Positions 1 to 9,163 of a stretch of DNA of 64,000 nt are shown in pieces; position 1 is the first letter of the stretch, and the number at the start of each line of letters is the position of its first letter. The position numbers and the translations under genes are program-made. The stretch is taken from the NCBI GenBank assembly GCA_037179335.1, contig JAKZHN010000015.1:124001-188000 (forward strand), written 5' to 3'. This DNA comes from Cyclaneusma minus (lineage: Eukaryota; Ascomycota; Leotiomycetes; Marthamycetales; Marthamycetaceae). Below the pieces are notes generated by a model that searched no databases, had not been told where the DNA came from, and saw only the letters and a list, made by a program, of their open reading frames with translations.

Positions 1-115
1 TCGGCCTCGTCCTCGGCCTCGTCCCCTAAATCTACGTCAATCCATCGCCAGAACTTTTTTTCTTCAGCCTCGTCTGATCAACACCACGAACCCGACACAC
101 CATTTTCAACCGCCT

Positions 116-2835
116 ATGCAGCCCCAAATCCTCAGACCGTTGCTCAAATCGAGTCCCGCTCCCTACATATGCAGATCCTGTCTCCGAAATTGTCAATCTG
201 CGGTCCGCCCGTCATGGGCCGCTCCGTTCGCTACCAGCGCAAGACATGGCCTTAGACAGAACCCTCGCCAACGAAAGACGCCTGTACTGCTTGATCGGGA
301 AGAACCTCGCCTTCCTCCAAATGCGCCGGTAGTTGAAGAAGAGACCCTTGATGACGAGGGTGAACCCAATGAGGACGAATTGGAGGAATGGGATCCTGAT
401 GAAGAGGTCGAGGTCGACGAGGGAAGCGATGAGGCTAAAATCATGGATTTCTTCAGGGAGAACGAGGATCGACCAGATCAGGTATTCAAGGAATTCGAAA
501 AGTCGACCGACATTGACTTTTCGAATCCTGAGATTCAGAACGTTTTGATGAGGGGGAGTTCGGAGGAAATTGACAAGTTGGCCGAGTCACTTCCTTCACT
601 GACGCAGGGAGTCTTTGGTTTGTTCCTTTACGATCTATAAGTTGGGATCATTGGCTGATTTTAAGGGCAGCTCGAAAAACCGCGCAGGCTCAGCTTCCAA
701 AAAGGACATCCGATGCGGCCGCGACAGACGATATGTCCCGATTCCTAGAAGATGAGCTTCCGGGAGAGTATTTATTTCGCTCGATACCGGTCAAATCGTT
801 TCCCGAAGATCGACGTCCGTATATAACGAAGCTGAATACTTTGGTACAAATGGCCCAGAAAGGGAGTATAGGTGCGAAGACTGTGGGAGATCTATGGCGA
901 TTCTACTCGCTATGTTCGACAACTCTTTCTGCCGCTTGGCACAAAATACCCCTTTCGTACTGGCAGACCCTTTGGAAGGCCTTCGCTGATGGTCCAGTCG
1001 TTCCTGGCCGGCTATTACATGTCAAACTTCTCGCAGAAGACATGAGAGCCGCTGGAATTGCTCTGGAGCCTCGCCAGCTTCTTCTCTACATAGAAGCGTT
1101 ATTCATGGAAGGCGATCGCAAAGAAGCGATCAAGGCGTGGGAGTCCTATCCTTCATCATCGCATATTACTGACGACGAGTACCGAGAATATTTGGAGACC
1201 GGTGTGAGAATGTACGCGCGGACTAGTCAGCCAGAACGAGCACAAGAAGTGGCAGACAAGGTCTCTAATTCGTCACTACGGGGAAAGGACCCACGGATTC
1301 TTCTTTCAGTGCTCCACGCTTGGTTGGTCTCTGATAGAGAAGATTCTGCGGGCAGAGCCTGGAAGTGTTACGAGAAGATGCGACATCTACTCGGGTCAGA
1401 GATAGAGATGAAGGACTACGATGATACTATCGAACTATTCCTTGCCGGCAATAGGGCTGACCTCGCATTGGCCGCTTTCAGAGATATGATGACGCAAGGC
1501 AAACGGGTGGAGGGGGTCGATATATTTCCCGATGGCCTTGCCTCTGAACTCGCACCCGAAGACATCAAAATCAAGAGCGTTCCATTTCGAAACTTGTCAA
1601 TGCTTCCAGCAAAACTCCGGAACAAGTTCTTTTTCGGAATGTGGATCAAAAAGTTGATTGGTGACGGTAAGGTCGATGCCTGCGCTCAAGTTGTGGATTT
1701 GATGGTCCAGGGAGGCATCCGTCCTGATGCGAAACACCTTAATGGGATCATCGGTGCTTGGCTTAGAGAAGGCACCGTCGGTTCTCAAGAGAAGGCCGAG
1801 GCCATGGCATGGAAGATGATTGCATGTTCTATAGAAAGGCGGCCTAAACTCATGTCACAGAGTCGACTCGGGAATTTTCCGAAGTCAATACCGCAACCCG
1901 AGAAGTCGGGTGTCATGCGACCACAAGAATTGACTTTATACGCCGAAGCCACCATGGAAACATATGTCGTCCTAGGGGAGTATTACATGGAGCACAGTCG
2001 TTGGCCAGAGTTGAGAGGAATCCTCGACCTAGTCAAGAGTCGGAAAATCAAACCGAGTGCTGCGTTGATGAATCTACATCTGAGGTTTATGCTGAGAGGC
2101 CACACGGCGCCTAGTGCATGGCCAACATATCAAAGCTACTATATGAAGCAATTCCACCTGAGGCCGGACCCGGAGACGTTTGTTTATTTCTGGGGCCATG
2201 AACAGGCGAGGCTGCGTCAAGAGGCGAGAGTTAAAGATTTGTTTCCCGAACCGAGGGCGCTGTTTCGACATATGCTGGAGATGCTTCCTCCGGGTCACGA
2301 TGAGCCTGAAGCTATGCAGGAGATCTATGAGAGGACAATCTCAAGCTTTGGCTTGGCTGATGATCAGATTGCTACGATTGTTGCGCTGCGGGTGTTTCAA
2401 CAGCACTACGGGATCTATCCAACAGGAGATACTGTGCGTCTTGTGATACTGCAGCTGGCCAATGTCGGAAGGATTGATCCAACGGGAGTGAGAGCTCGTC
2501 GTCCTAACTGGAGCGGTTCGACAAAACAGCGAGTTCGTCAAGTAACGCAGATACTTGCTGACTTGAAGAATCAACGAGCAGCTCTCTTGCAGAAGGAGGA
2601 GTTAGTTTCCGAAGAGGCAGATGAGCAGGCGAAGTCCGAGGAGGTGCTTGTGTTGTTGGAGTTGTTGCTAAATGCTTGCTATCATTTGAAGAAGCAGCAT
2701 ACGGGTGAGCCTAATGGGTGGCTGTTGGGAAATATCCACTCCATTGGAGATATAGCTCTTGATCATGATGAGATTGGGGAGGTGGCGCATGAAATGGGTA
2801 TAGGGGCTTTGCTTCAAGATGAACAGGAGTCTTGA
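116..2835 (+). CDS. Mitochondrial pentatricopeptide-like protein
   Basis: Two exons, 116-617 and 671-2835, give about 888 residues. The 53-nt intron has donor gtttgt, branch-like gctgat and acceptor ggcag, and restores one frame across an in-frame stop. The first 50 residues are rich in Arg, Ser and Ala with few acids (CRSCLRN, ATSARHGLR), as in a mitochondrial presequence. An acidic linker follows (residues about 75-110), then a long helical body with PPR-like stretches such as VVDLMVQGGIRPDAKHLNGIIGAW and AAFRDMMTQG. PPR proteins of this size in fungi bind organellar RNA and act in mitochondrial translation or RNA processing. I cannot assign it to a named factor such as Cya5 or Cia84. The start is the first ATG after an in-frame-free leader. 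Confidence 0.75.
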
Positions 2836-4395
2836 TGGTTTGATATGAGATGGGGCTCAAGGATGTACAAATATGATACATAGAGTGTACAATAGCTACC
2901 TACGTACTTCGTTAACGACACCGTCGGACATCCAGAAACTGTCATCTCCCTTCACGTCCATATCCATCCTTATTATGGCAATACGGTGACCCCACCCATC
3001 ATTCTCGGCCTTTTCCAGCTATCATGCTCACCAATGACCGAAGTGAATTGACCTCGAATTCTGCTTGAACTACAACCCTGGGTCGTGCCTCAAAAGAGGA
3101 GCCTGGAGAAATCTGGTGTATTTGACCTTACAACCCCAACTCCGCGAAGCGGAGATGGGTCTGTAAAATCCTATATACAGCCCCAAAGCGCAGCGTAGGG
3201 CTCTCAAAGGCTCATCCCATTCTTATGCCCCAAACCGTAGCAGCCTTGCTTGCGCCCATAGCTCGGAGCTTTTATGTCTCTAAAGTCCTATGATCTATCT
3301 AGATTCTTCTAGCCCCTGGCTTACCAGGGGTGAACCTTGTGCAGGTTGCCTTACGTCGCTAGGTACAATTCGGCTTGCCGAACGACGACAGGAGTCAGGA
3401 GAATGCTTGTTCCAAAATCCAAATATGATCCAGCAATCTGACATAGGGCATGGCGCGCCACTGCGTGAGATCCCCTGTTGTACCCCAAACTAGCAGCATT
3501 GCCGCGCGCATAGATTGACGCTCTAAATTTGACTTGGGGGAATATAGAGGCTTTGGCTAGCCTTTTGCTTGCCAGGCGGCGATATTTTCCCCTTAAATAC
3601 GACCTACCAGCCCGAGAGAGGGAACAGAAGATGCCTTGCGTGGCGTGGATGATCGTGCCATCTCTCGCGAGCCATGCGCAGCGTCCGGGGGGTTCAGGGG
3701 GGCTTGCCCCCCAAATCCAAACGAGCTGTTCGAAGCACTTGCTTTGAAAACTTCGAGTCTTTTGTTCAAAATTCAAACAACCCTAGACTAGATAAGATGA
3801 CCTACAGGTAATGAGAGGGCTGCTAGCGTTTCAGGATTGATATCAAATCATTTCTTCCAACCGGAGTCCCGTAATCTCTCGCGGTGGCATTCCAGACAAG
3901 AATTTCGGTTTCTGCCCTGGGCTTCAGTTCTCAAGTGACAACAGAGGATCGCACCCGTTGCTAATAGGGAAGGTAGAGATATGGTTCAAGTGTCCTCACC
4001 GTCAGCTAGGGCAGCAGGAGGAGAGTCCCCAGCAAACAGGAAGGAATTCCGGGGATCTGTCCACACGCGCCGGTGGGTAAGACGCAGCAGCCTTCATTTC
4101 CAGGTTACCTTTTTTCTCTCGTGAATTGACTGAGAAATGGTTGTATGCGGGGGTTTGAGAATCTCTACCTAGCCCCCCATTTTGAAGATAGAAAGGAAAC
4201 AGATGTCAGGAAAATAAATGTGAGGAATAAGAGCAGAATTTCCGCTCGGCATGAACGGTAGGGATCTCAAGATTCCGGATTTATGGGCAACAAACAGACC
4301 ATGGACCAGTCGCCTTGTGCGAAAAACGGAATTTCAGTTTCAAAACGCATATTGGGTATCATAAGCACACACATCGTTGTCATCCCCGAACCTCG
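2836..4395. other. Intergenic region, no gene seen
   Basis: About 1.56 kb between two convergent genes. Open frames of up to 141 codons exist but have no recognisable domain or splice-supported extension. A perfect GC hairpin (GGGGGGC-TT-GCCCCCC) lies near 3695-3711. The segment 3150-3560 contains short palindromic motifs (gcgaagcg, gcttgcc) of the kind seen in decayed dispersed repeats. I see no terminal repeats or coding remnant that would name an element. Confidence 0.5.
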
Positions 4396-5499
4396 CTAAT
4401 CGTGATCCTCCTCCGTGATTCCCGGACAACCCTCCATATCCTTGTCCGGATACGTGTATTTGCACCAGAAGCAATAGTTGTGCTCCTCCCTCAAATACAC
4501 TACCAGTTTCTGCAGCCGCTCTCCTGGCGGCAATGCGTTGAATTCGTCCAGTTCTGGATCCTCCTCTTCCAGGTCCTCGACCAGCGTGTGCTGTAACGAG
4601 TCTTTTCCTAGCGCTCTCTTGTCGTCTTTATCTTCGTCATCGTCTTCGTACGTTGGGAGCCGGGATAAGCTCTGTTGTAAATCGAAGCGCATCCGTCGAT
4701 CCCGCTCTTTCTCCTCTCTTCGTCGAATCAAGCCCCTCCAGAGGACATTCGTCTGCTTCAGCGGCTTTGTTGACACTTTGCGTTTTTTCGACTCATTTCT
4801 GTCATCGTCTCCCTCTTCCGCGCCCTCATTCTCATTCTCAGCCTCTTCCTTTTCCCCAGCCATTCTCTCAGCGACCCGCATAGCAGCGCCCACCATCCCC
4901 TCCAACCTTCCGTCTTCTCTCTCTTTCCTTACCCTCTCCCTATACTCCCCCTCTTCCGCCTTGACTCTTTTGCTCTCTCCTTCCACCTGCTCGCGGAACT
5001 TTCTCTTTTTCTCTGCATCGAGACCAATACCGCCGCGATCCTCTTTCATGCTTATACCGATCGGCTCGGTCCGGCCTTCGCCCTTGCCCAGCGCCTTGCC
5101 CTCCGTGTAGCCCATGAGTTTCATCATTTTCAACCCCTTGTTGGTCTTTGCTTTTTCGGCATCTTCGAGCAGACTTCGGGATAGTGCCTCCTCGCGCGCG
5201 GCAGCTTCTTCGGCGAGGCGTTCGGCTTTGGAGGGGACGCGGGCGCGCGCTTCGGATTCACGTTGTTTGCGCTTCTGTGGGTGAGGTTAGCAGTTGTTTA
5301 GGGAATCTTTCGCTTATTTTTTCTATTCTTTGGGGCGACTGTCACGTACCATGCGCTGTGTGTAGGTTTCTTTGTGGACGGAGGGAGCGGGCTCTTCGGG
5401 GATGGCCATGGACATGTAATCTTCTTCTTCGGATTCAGATGCGCCGCCGGTGGCGGCGCCATCGTGGGTAGGCTTCGCGGGAGGTGGAGATGCTACCAT
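4396..5499 (-). CDS. G-patch domain protein, GPATCH11 type
   Basis: Exons 5499-5350 and 5274-4396 (minus strand) give 342 residues; the 75-nt phase-0 intron starts gtacgt and ends ccacag. Residues about 88-125 form a G-patch (LMGYTEGKALGKGEGRTEPI). A long charged helical region follows. The C-terminus carries the DUF4187-like segment: LPPGERLQKLVVYLREEHNYCFWCKY with a CxxC, then CPG. This order (acidic N-terminus, G-patch, charged coil, DUF4187) matches the GPATCH11 family, nuclear proteins linked to RNA helicase partners and splicing. The start follows an in-frame ATG and the N-terminal SESEEEDYMSM acidic motif typical of the family. It converges with the upstream PPR gene. Confidence 0.88.
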
Positions 5500-5688
5500 T
5501 GTGCACGAGGTCCTCGCGGCTATTTTGGCAGGTTGTAAATTCGGGGAAGGGATGTTGAGGTTCCGTGGAGGGTGAGAGTAGTTGAGGGAGGAGCTTCACT
5601 TAGGGTCAGGAAACTGCGCCGTCGATTGCCAGCTGGCATCCGGTTGTTGTTGTTGTTTTTTTTTTTTTTGTTTTTTTTTTCCGCACGC

Positions 5689-5758
5689 TTTTCTAGGCCT
5701 GACTCCGCAGATAATTGCGCTTGCGCAATTGTCAGTCCGGAGTTATCCGCCTAGAAAA
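5689..5758. repeat. Imperfect palindrome with AATTGCGC core
   Basis: Outer arms TTTTCTAGGC and GCCTAGAAAA flank inner arms that meet at AATTGCGC-TT-GCGCAATT (5713-5730). A CCGGAGTTA motif in the right arm recurs in the palindrome at 6207-6246. It lies just after a T-rich tract (5649-5680). It looks like a small foldback or joined terminal repeats, but no element is recognised. Confidence 0.6.
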
Positions 5759-6206
5759 TTGTGGCTTCCATGGTTTTCTACTCGGAGGGTTCAGTTGTAG
5801 TTGAATGGCGATCGATCGCTCGCTGAAAGGCGAGCACCGGGGCAAAAAGCTTAAATTGACACCCTACTTACTACCGCAGAATTCGACTTTGGAGTTACAT
5901 ACATATGATATGTATTACATGGGCTACAGTAATGGCTAGGAGAATTATAGCGATTTGGTAATTGATTATATTCATCACATAGAAACTATGGGGCATGCAC
6001 TGCATTATCCAAGCCCCAAAGTCAACTTGAGATATCTCCACACACATTGAAGCTAATCTAATACAAAAACTCGCATGTTGTAGCTAGGAGTCGGTAGGGT
6101 CAATGATGTAACCCTGCTTTCGAGCTCCCCATCATCATCGGGTGTGCAAAAACTTGAAGTGGACACGGTGACCAGCTGCTGGTTTCTCATTCTATGTGGC
6201 TACTAT

Positions 6207-6246
6207 TAACTCTGGGCAATTGCGCTTGCGCAATTGTCCAGAGTTA
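6207..6246. repeat. 40-bp near-perfect palindrome
   Basis: TAACTCTGG...CCAGAGTTA encloses CAATTGCGC-TT-GCGCAATTG, with a single mismatched pair between the two blocks. It shares its core and the TAACTCYGG end with 5689-5758. The TA at both ends could be a duplicated TA target, as in Tc1/mariner-type miniature elements. This is suggestive only. Confidence 0.65.
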
Positions 6247-6393
6247 TGCGCCCGCAGGGCCAAAAAAAATAGCCACGGACTAGCAAAAATATGCTTGTTC
6301 CTACCGGGGGCCGAATCCGGGATTCTTCTGATAGATTAACATAATTTGAACCTTTGGAGACAATCGACATACTTACAGTGTAATTGAATGCAA

Positions 6394-6426
6394 GAGGTTT
6401 GGATGGGCGCAGCCCAGCCAAACCTC
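6394..6426. repeat. 33-bp GC-rich hairpin
   Basis: GAGGTTTGG (6394-6402) pairs perfectly with CCAAACCTC (6418-6426). Inside, TGGGC (6404-6408) pairs with GCCCA (6412-6416) around a GCA loop. No coding frame depends on it. Confidence 0.7.
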
Positions 6427-6792
6427 GCGCACCCAATTTCAACTGAGATTATCTACAGTTCACAACCTTGTGGTTTGAAAACACGCATACTTGCAAATTT
6501 TTCTGTTTCTCCCTTTTGTTTGTTTTCTCTTTTCCTTTTCGCTCTTCCTTTCCCTTTTTGATGGTGGTGGTGGTGTTGATTGATGTTGCAACATTGAATT
6601 GAAGACCGATGTTCGGATCCGGAGAAAGGTTGTTCCGGGGGAGCTTTACCCAATTGGGCTAGCGTATGGTCGATTGGAAAAAAAGCTATGGTCGATTTAG
6701 AAATCCCCTTAATTTATGGTTTTTGGCAGTGATTCTCATCCGTGCCCTCGTCCCTCCTCCCGCCAAGTAGGTAGGAGTAAGGAGTAGCAAAG

Positions 6793-6837
6793 GTCGAAAG
6801 CATGGGTGCGCCGCTGGCGGGCACCCATGCTTTCGAC
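6793..6837. repeat. Perfect 17-bp stem hairpin upstream of the tRNA
   Basis: Arms GTCGAAAGCATGGGTGC (6793-6809) and its exact complement (6821-6837) flank an 11-nt loop. It ends 120 bp before the tRNA gene. Role unknown. Confidence 0.75.
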
Positions 6838-6957
6838 TTATGCACGTACATGTAGTCGACCTCGGAACGTTGCTCGCTCGAATTCTCGTATTGTGTCCGA
6901 TTCACCCAGGTGTGATATGGCGTGTATTTGCCAGTGAATCTTCCATCAACAAATAAA

Positions 6958-7114
6958 GCTCCATTAGCGCAGCGGTCAGCGTAAGTTTCCTTATAATTTC
7001 CCAGAAAGGCATGAGGCTAACGATATTTAGGCGCCAGTCTTATACGAATTGGATAATCTCTAATTAGTATGGTAATTTATCTGGAGGTCGCCAGTTCAAT
7101 CCTGGCATGGAGCA
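6958..7114 (+). tRNA. tRNA-Ile(UAU) with two introns
   Basis: Removing 6981-7030 and 7045-7078 leaves a 73-nt cloverleaf. The acceptor arms GCTCCAT (6958-6964) and ATGGAGC (7107-7113) pair perfectly, with discriminator A at 7114. The D stem is GCGC/GCGC, and the anticodon loop reads CTTATAA with anticodon TAT (7041-7043). The T arm is GCCAG-TTCAATC-CTGGC (7090-7106). The second intron (34 nt) sits at the usual 37/38 site and contains ATA, which could pair with the anticodon. The first insertion, between positions 23 and 24 of the D arm, is abnormal and listed separately. The Pol III A box (TAGCGCAGCGG) and B box (GTTCAATCC) are uninterrupted. Standard tRNA finders may miss or misfold it because of the D-arm insertion. 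Confidence 0.88.
6981..7030 (+). other. Spliceosomal-type intron inside the tRNA D arm
   Basis: The 50-nt insertion begins GTAAGT, has GCTAAC 16 nt before its end and finishes TTTAG. This is the full donor, branch point and acceptor set used by protein genes in this window. Its removal joins ggtcagc to gcgccagtc and restores the 4-bp D stem exactly. The boundary is ambiguous by one nucleotide because of a flanking g. It does not match a bulge-helix-bulge tRNA intron position. Confidence 0.75.
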
Positions 7115-7117
7115 CTG

Positions 7118-7122
7118 TTTTT
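7118..7122 (+). terminator. Pol III T-run terminator of the tRNA
   Basis: Five T residues start four nucleotides after the discriminator base, the usual place for RNA polymerase III termination in fungi. Confidence 0.75.
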
Positions 7123-7891
7123 GGCGGCCGCAAGCTCCAGAGGGTACTAAGCTCTACCCTATTCCCTCTCCTTCCCTTTCCTCCATAGAAGTGGGAGCAT
7201 TTACTCTTTTGCCAATTAACAACCAATATTTTTTAATTAGAGCTATAAGGATAAATTCCCCCGCTATCGTTCGTGGCGAGAAATTGGGACACATAAATCA
7301 ATAGTTACCTACATAGAGTGAAGTTAAGTAATCGTGGGCCCTTCCCACCATAATTAGTTACATGATCACACCGGATGGTCCGCAACAACTGCCTCCAGTC
7401 ACGCGTCCCAGGAACGCACGCACCTCGGCACCAAAACCCAGGCACGTCAATTAGGACATTCATTTGAGTCGAAGCCAGCTCATTGCAACGTAATTGATAA
7501 AAGACTTCCAGAGCCTCAGCCGGTTAGTCTCCACGAGGGAGGCTTGTTCTTTCCCTTTGTCGTCAGTCGACTTCAATAGTATCTCCTCTCTTCAGTTGAA
7601 AGGTCCCAAGGACTTGACTACAACCTACCAATGCAGCAATGATTGATTTTAGGTTTATCGATTCAAAAAATTAGGTAGAGAACATTATTCGCGATTTTTT
7701 CCCCATCCTCTACCGTTTTGTTCTTTTCACTTGCATGGAATATCCAACCGTTTCTCATTCCTCAGCTGATTACAAACAACTACAGTCCTTCACAACTTCG
7801 TCCAGCATCGACAACCTCCTCCAGTATCGACAACCTCTTTGAGCACTCACAGCCTCCTCCAGCATTAACAACCTCCTCCAGTATCGACGAC
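7123..7891. other. Intergenic region with a small imperfect tandem repeat
   Basis: No convincing gene. From about 7800 to 7890 the motif CCTCCAGYATYRACAACC is repeated three to four times (ctccagtatcgacaacc, ctccagcattaacaacc, ctccagtatcgacgacc). The repeat abuts the stop codon of the minus-strand gene and so probably lies in its 3' untranslated region. Confidence 0.45.
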
Positions 7892-8672
7892 CTACGACTG
7901 CTCGCCATTGCCCTCCCCCTCGCCCATATCAACATCTGCATCACCCTTCGGCTCGGCCGTAGTTTCTCGAGTACGGGGGTCAGCCCCCGTGGGTCCTTGA
8001 TTGCGTGCGGCGTTAGTTTACCTGCTGCACAAAGGTAAGTGACATATGTGGTCAGGGCTCCAACTCACCAGAGGAACCGCCAACCGACTGAGATTGAGAA
8101 CCAGTGGTCTCGACTGCCGTGACCTGAGTGTTTCCCATTTCCGTGTCGTCTGCAACTTCTTTCGCGGCTCTCATGGCTCTAGCTTCCGGAGAAGTGTACA
8201 AGCCCTCCAGCTGCCAGGGCACAACGGTTTGCTCCGAGCTTGAGGTAGTCGATTCTCCTGAATTATTTGCCGTTTGGTAGTCCATGGGAATCGCTGTTGC
8301 CGGGGGAGTGGCGGGCGGAAGTCTCCCCAGTATGCTTAATAGCTTTCTTGCCTCATCTTCAATGTAGTCCAAATTTGGATTATTCCCCTGGCGAATGCGG
8401 ATCTCGTAGCACAAGTCGATGGCCTCGTTGGCAAATTTCTCTTTCTCAGACCAGTCCACAAGACAGCTTAAAAGACTGTTGACAAGAGCTCGCCGATACA
8501 AGCTAAGATCTGCCTGCAAACGGAGCTCGTAACACATGTCGCGGGCCTCTTCTCTTTCTCCAATCTGTGCCAGCTCATAGGCCTTTTTAAAGGTTAGCTG
8601 CGATAAACCGTTGGGTATTGCAAAATATACCTTGGTCCATTGGGCCTTGTAAAAGCGGGTGATGTTATCCAT
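7892..8672 (-). CDS. Uncharacterised helical-repeat protein
   Basis: Exons 8672-8069 and 7995-7892 give 235 residues. The 73-nt intron has donor gtgagt, branch ctaac and acceptor tcaag; without splicing the frame ends five codons later. The N-terminal half holds two similar helical units, EEARDMCYELRLQADLSLY and NEAIDLCYEIRIRQGNNPNL, which suggests an internal duplication of a TPR-like helix pair. The rest is Ser/Thr/Gln-rich with a short acidic tail (DADVDMGEGEGNGEQ). No family recognised. A decayed relative lies about 7 kb away in the same orientation, on the far side of the ubiquitin protease gene. The ORF and the intron phase agree, so the gene model is fairly secure; the function is not. 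Confidence 0.65.
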
Positions 8673-9163
8673 TGTCGCCGAATTATGAGAACAGGGTGAT
8701 CGTGGATTAAATTGAAAGTTGATGCAATGTGTTGGGAATGCAGTGTTTATGAAACCTGCGATGTATCCGGCTGCAGGTGTAGAAGACTGGAGTTACTCTG
8801 GAGGCTTCCAGCGTAAGCGACAGTACAAACGGCAGGCAAACGCCTCAAGTGCCTACCATCCTCTTCGCTGCAAGGCCTCACAACATCATCTCCCACTTTC
8901 CCGACTCCAGTACTGTCTTCAGCTTGGTTCCAGCGCAGTACTACCTTATTCCTTGACGAAAGTCCTTGCGAATACAAGTACTAGTCTGGGGTTCCTGCCT
9001 CCTTTCCACCTGAGGAATAGGCCTGCTACAAGAGATTCTTCCTCATCTTTCCATCGCTGCTTTCTCTATCACCTGCACCGCCAGCCTCAACGATATCATT
9101 TGTTCTCTTCTTGGAGTGATTCCCTCTTCCGTACCGGCTAGCGAGTTTGGAGCCCTTGCGAAC

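Noticed and set aside
3351..3776. 141-codon minus-strand open frame
   Set aside because: No domain, no conserved composition and no splice-linked exon; lies in palindrome-rich intergenic sequence.
6281..6400. Minus-strand tRNA-like 3' half with a GTAAGT...CAG segment before it
   Set aside because: It has a T-arm-like GGATTCGG and a T-run, but no pairing 5' acceptor strand and a poor T loop, so no cloverleaf can be built.
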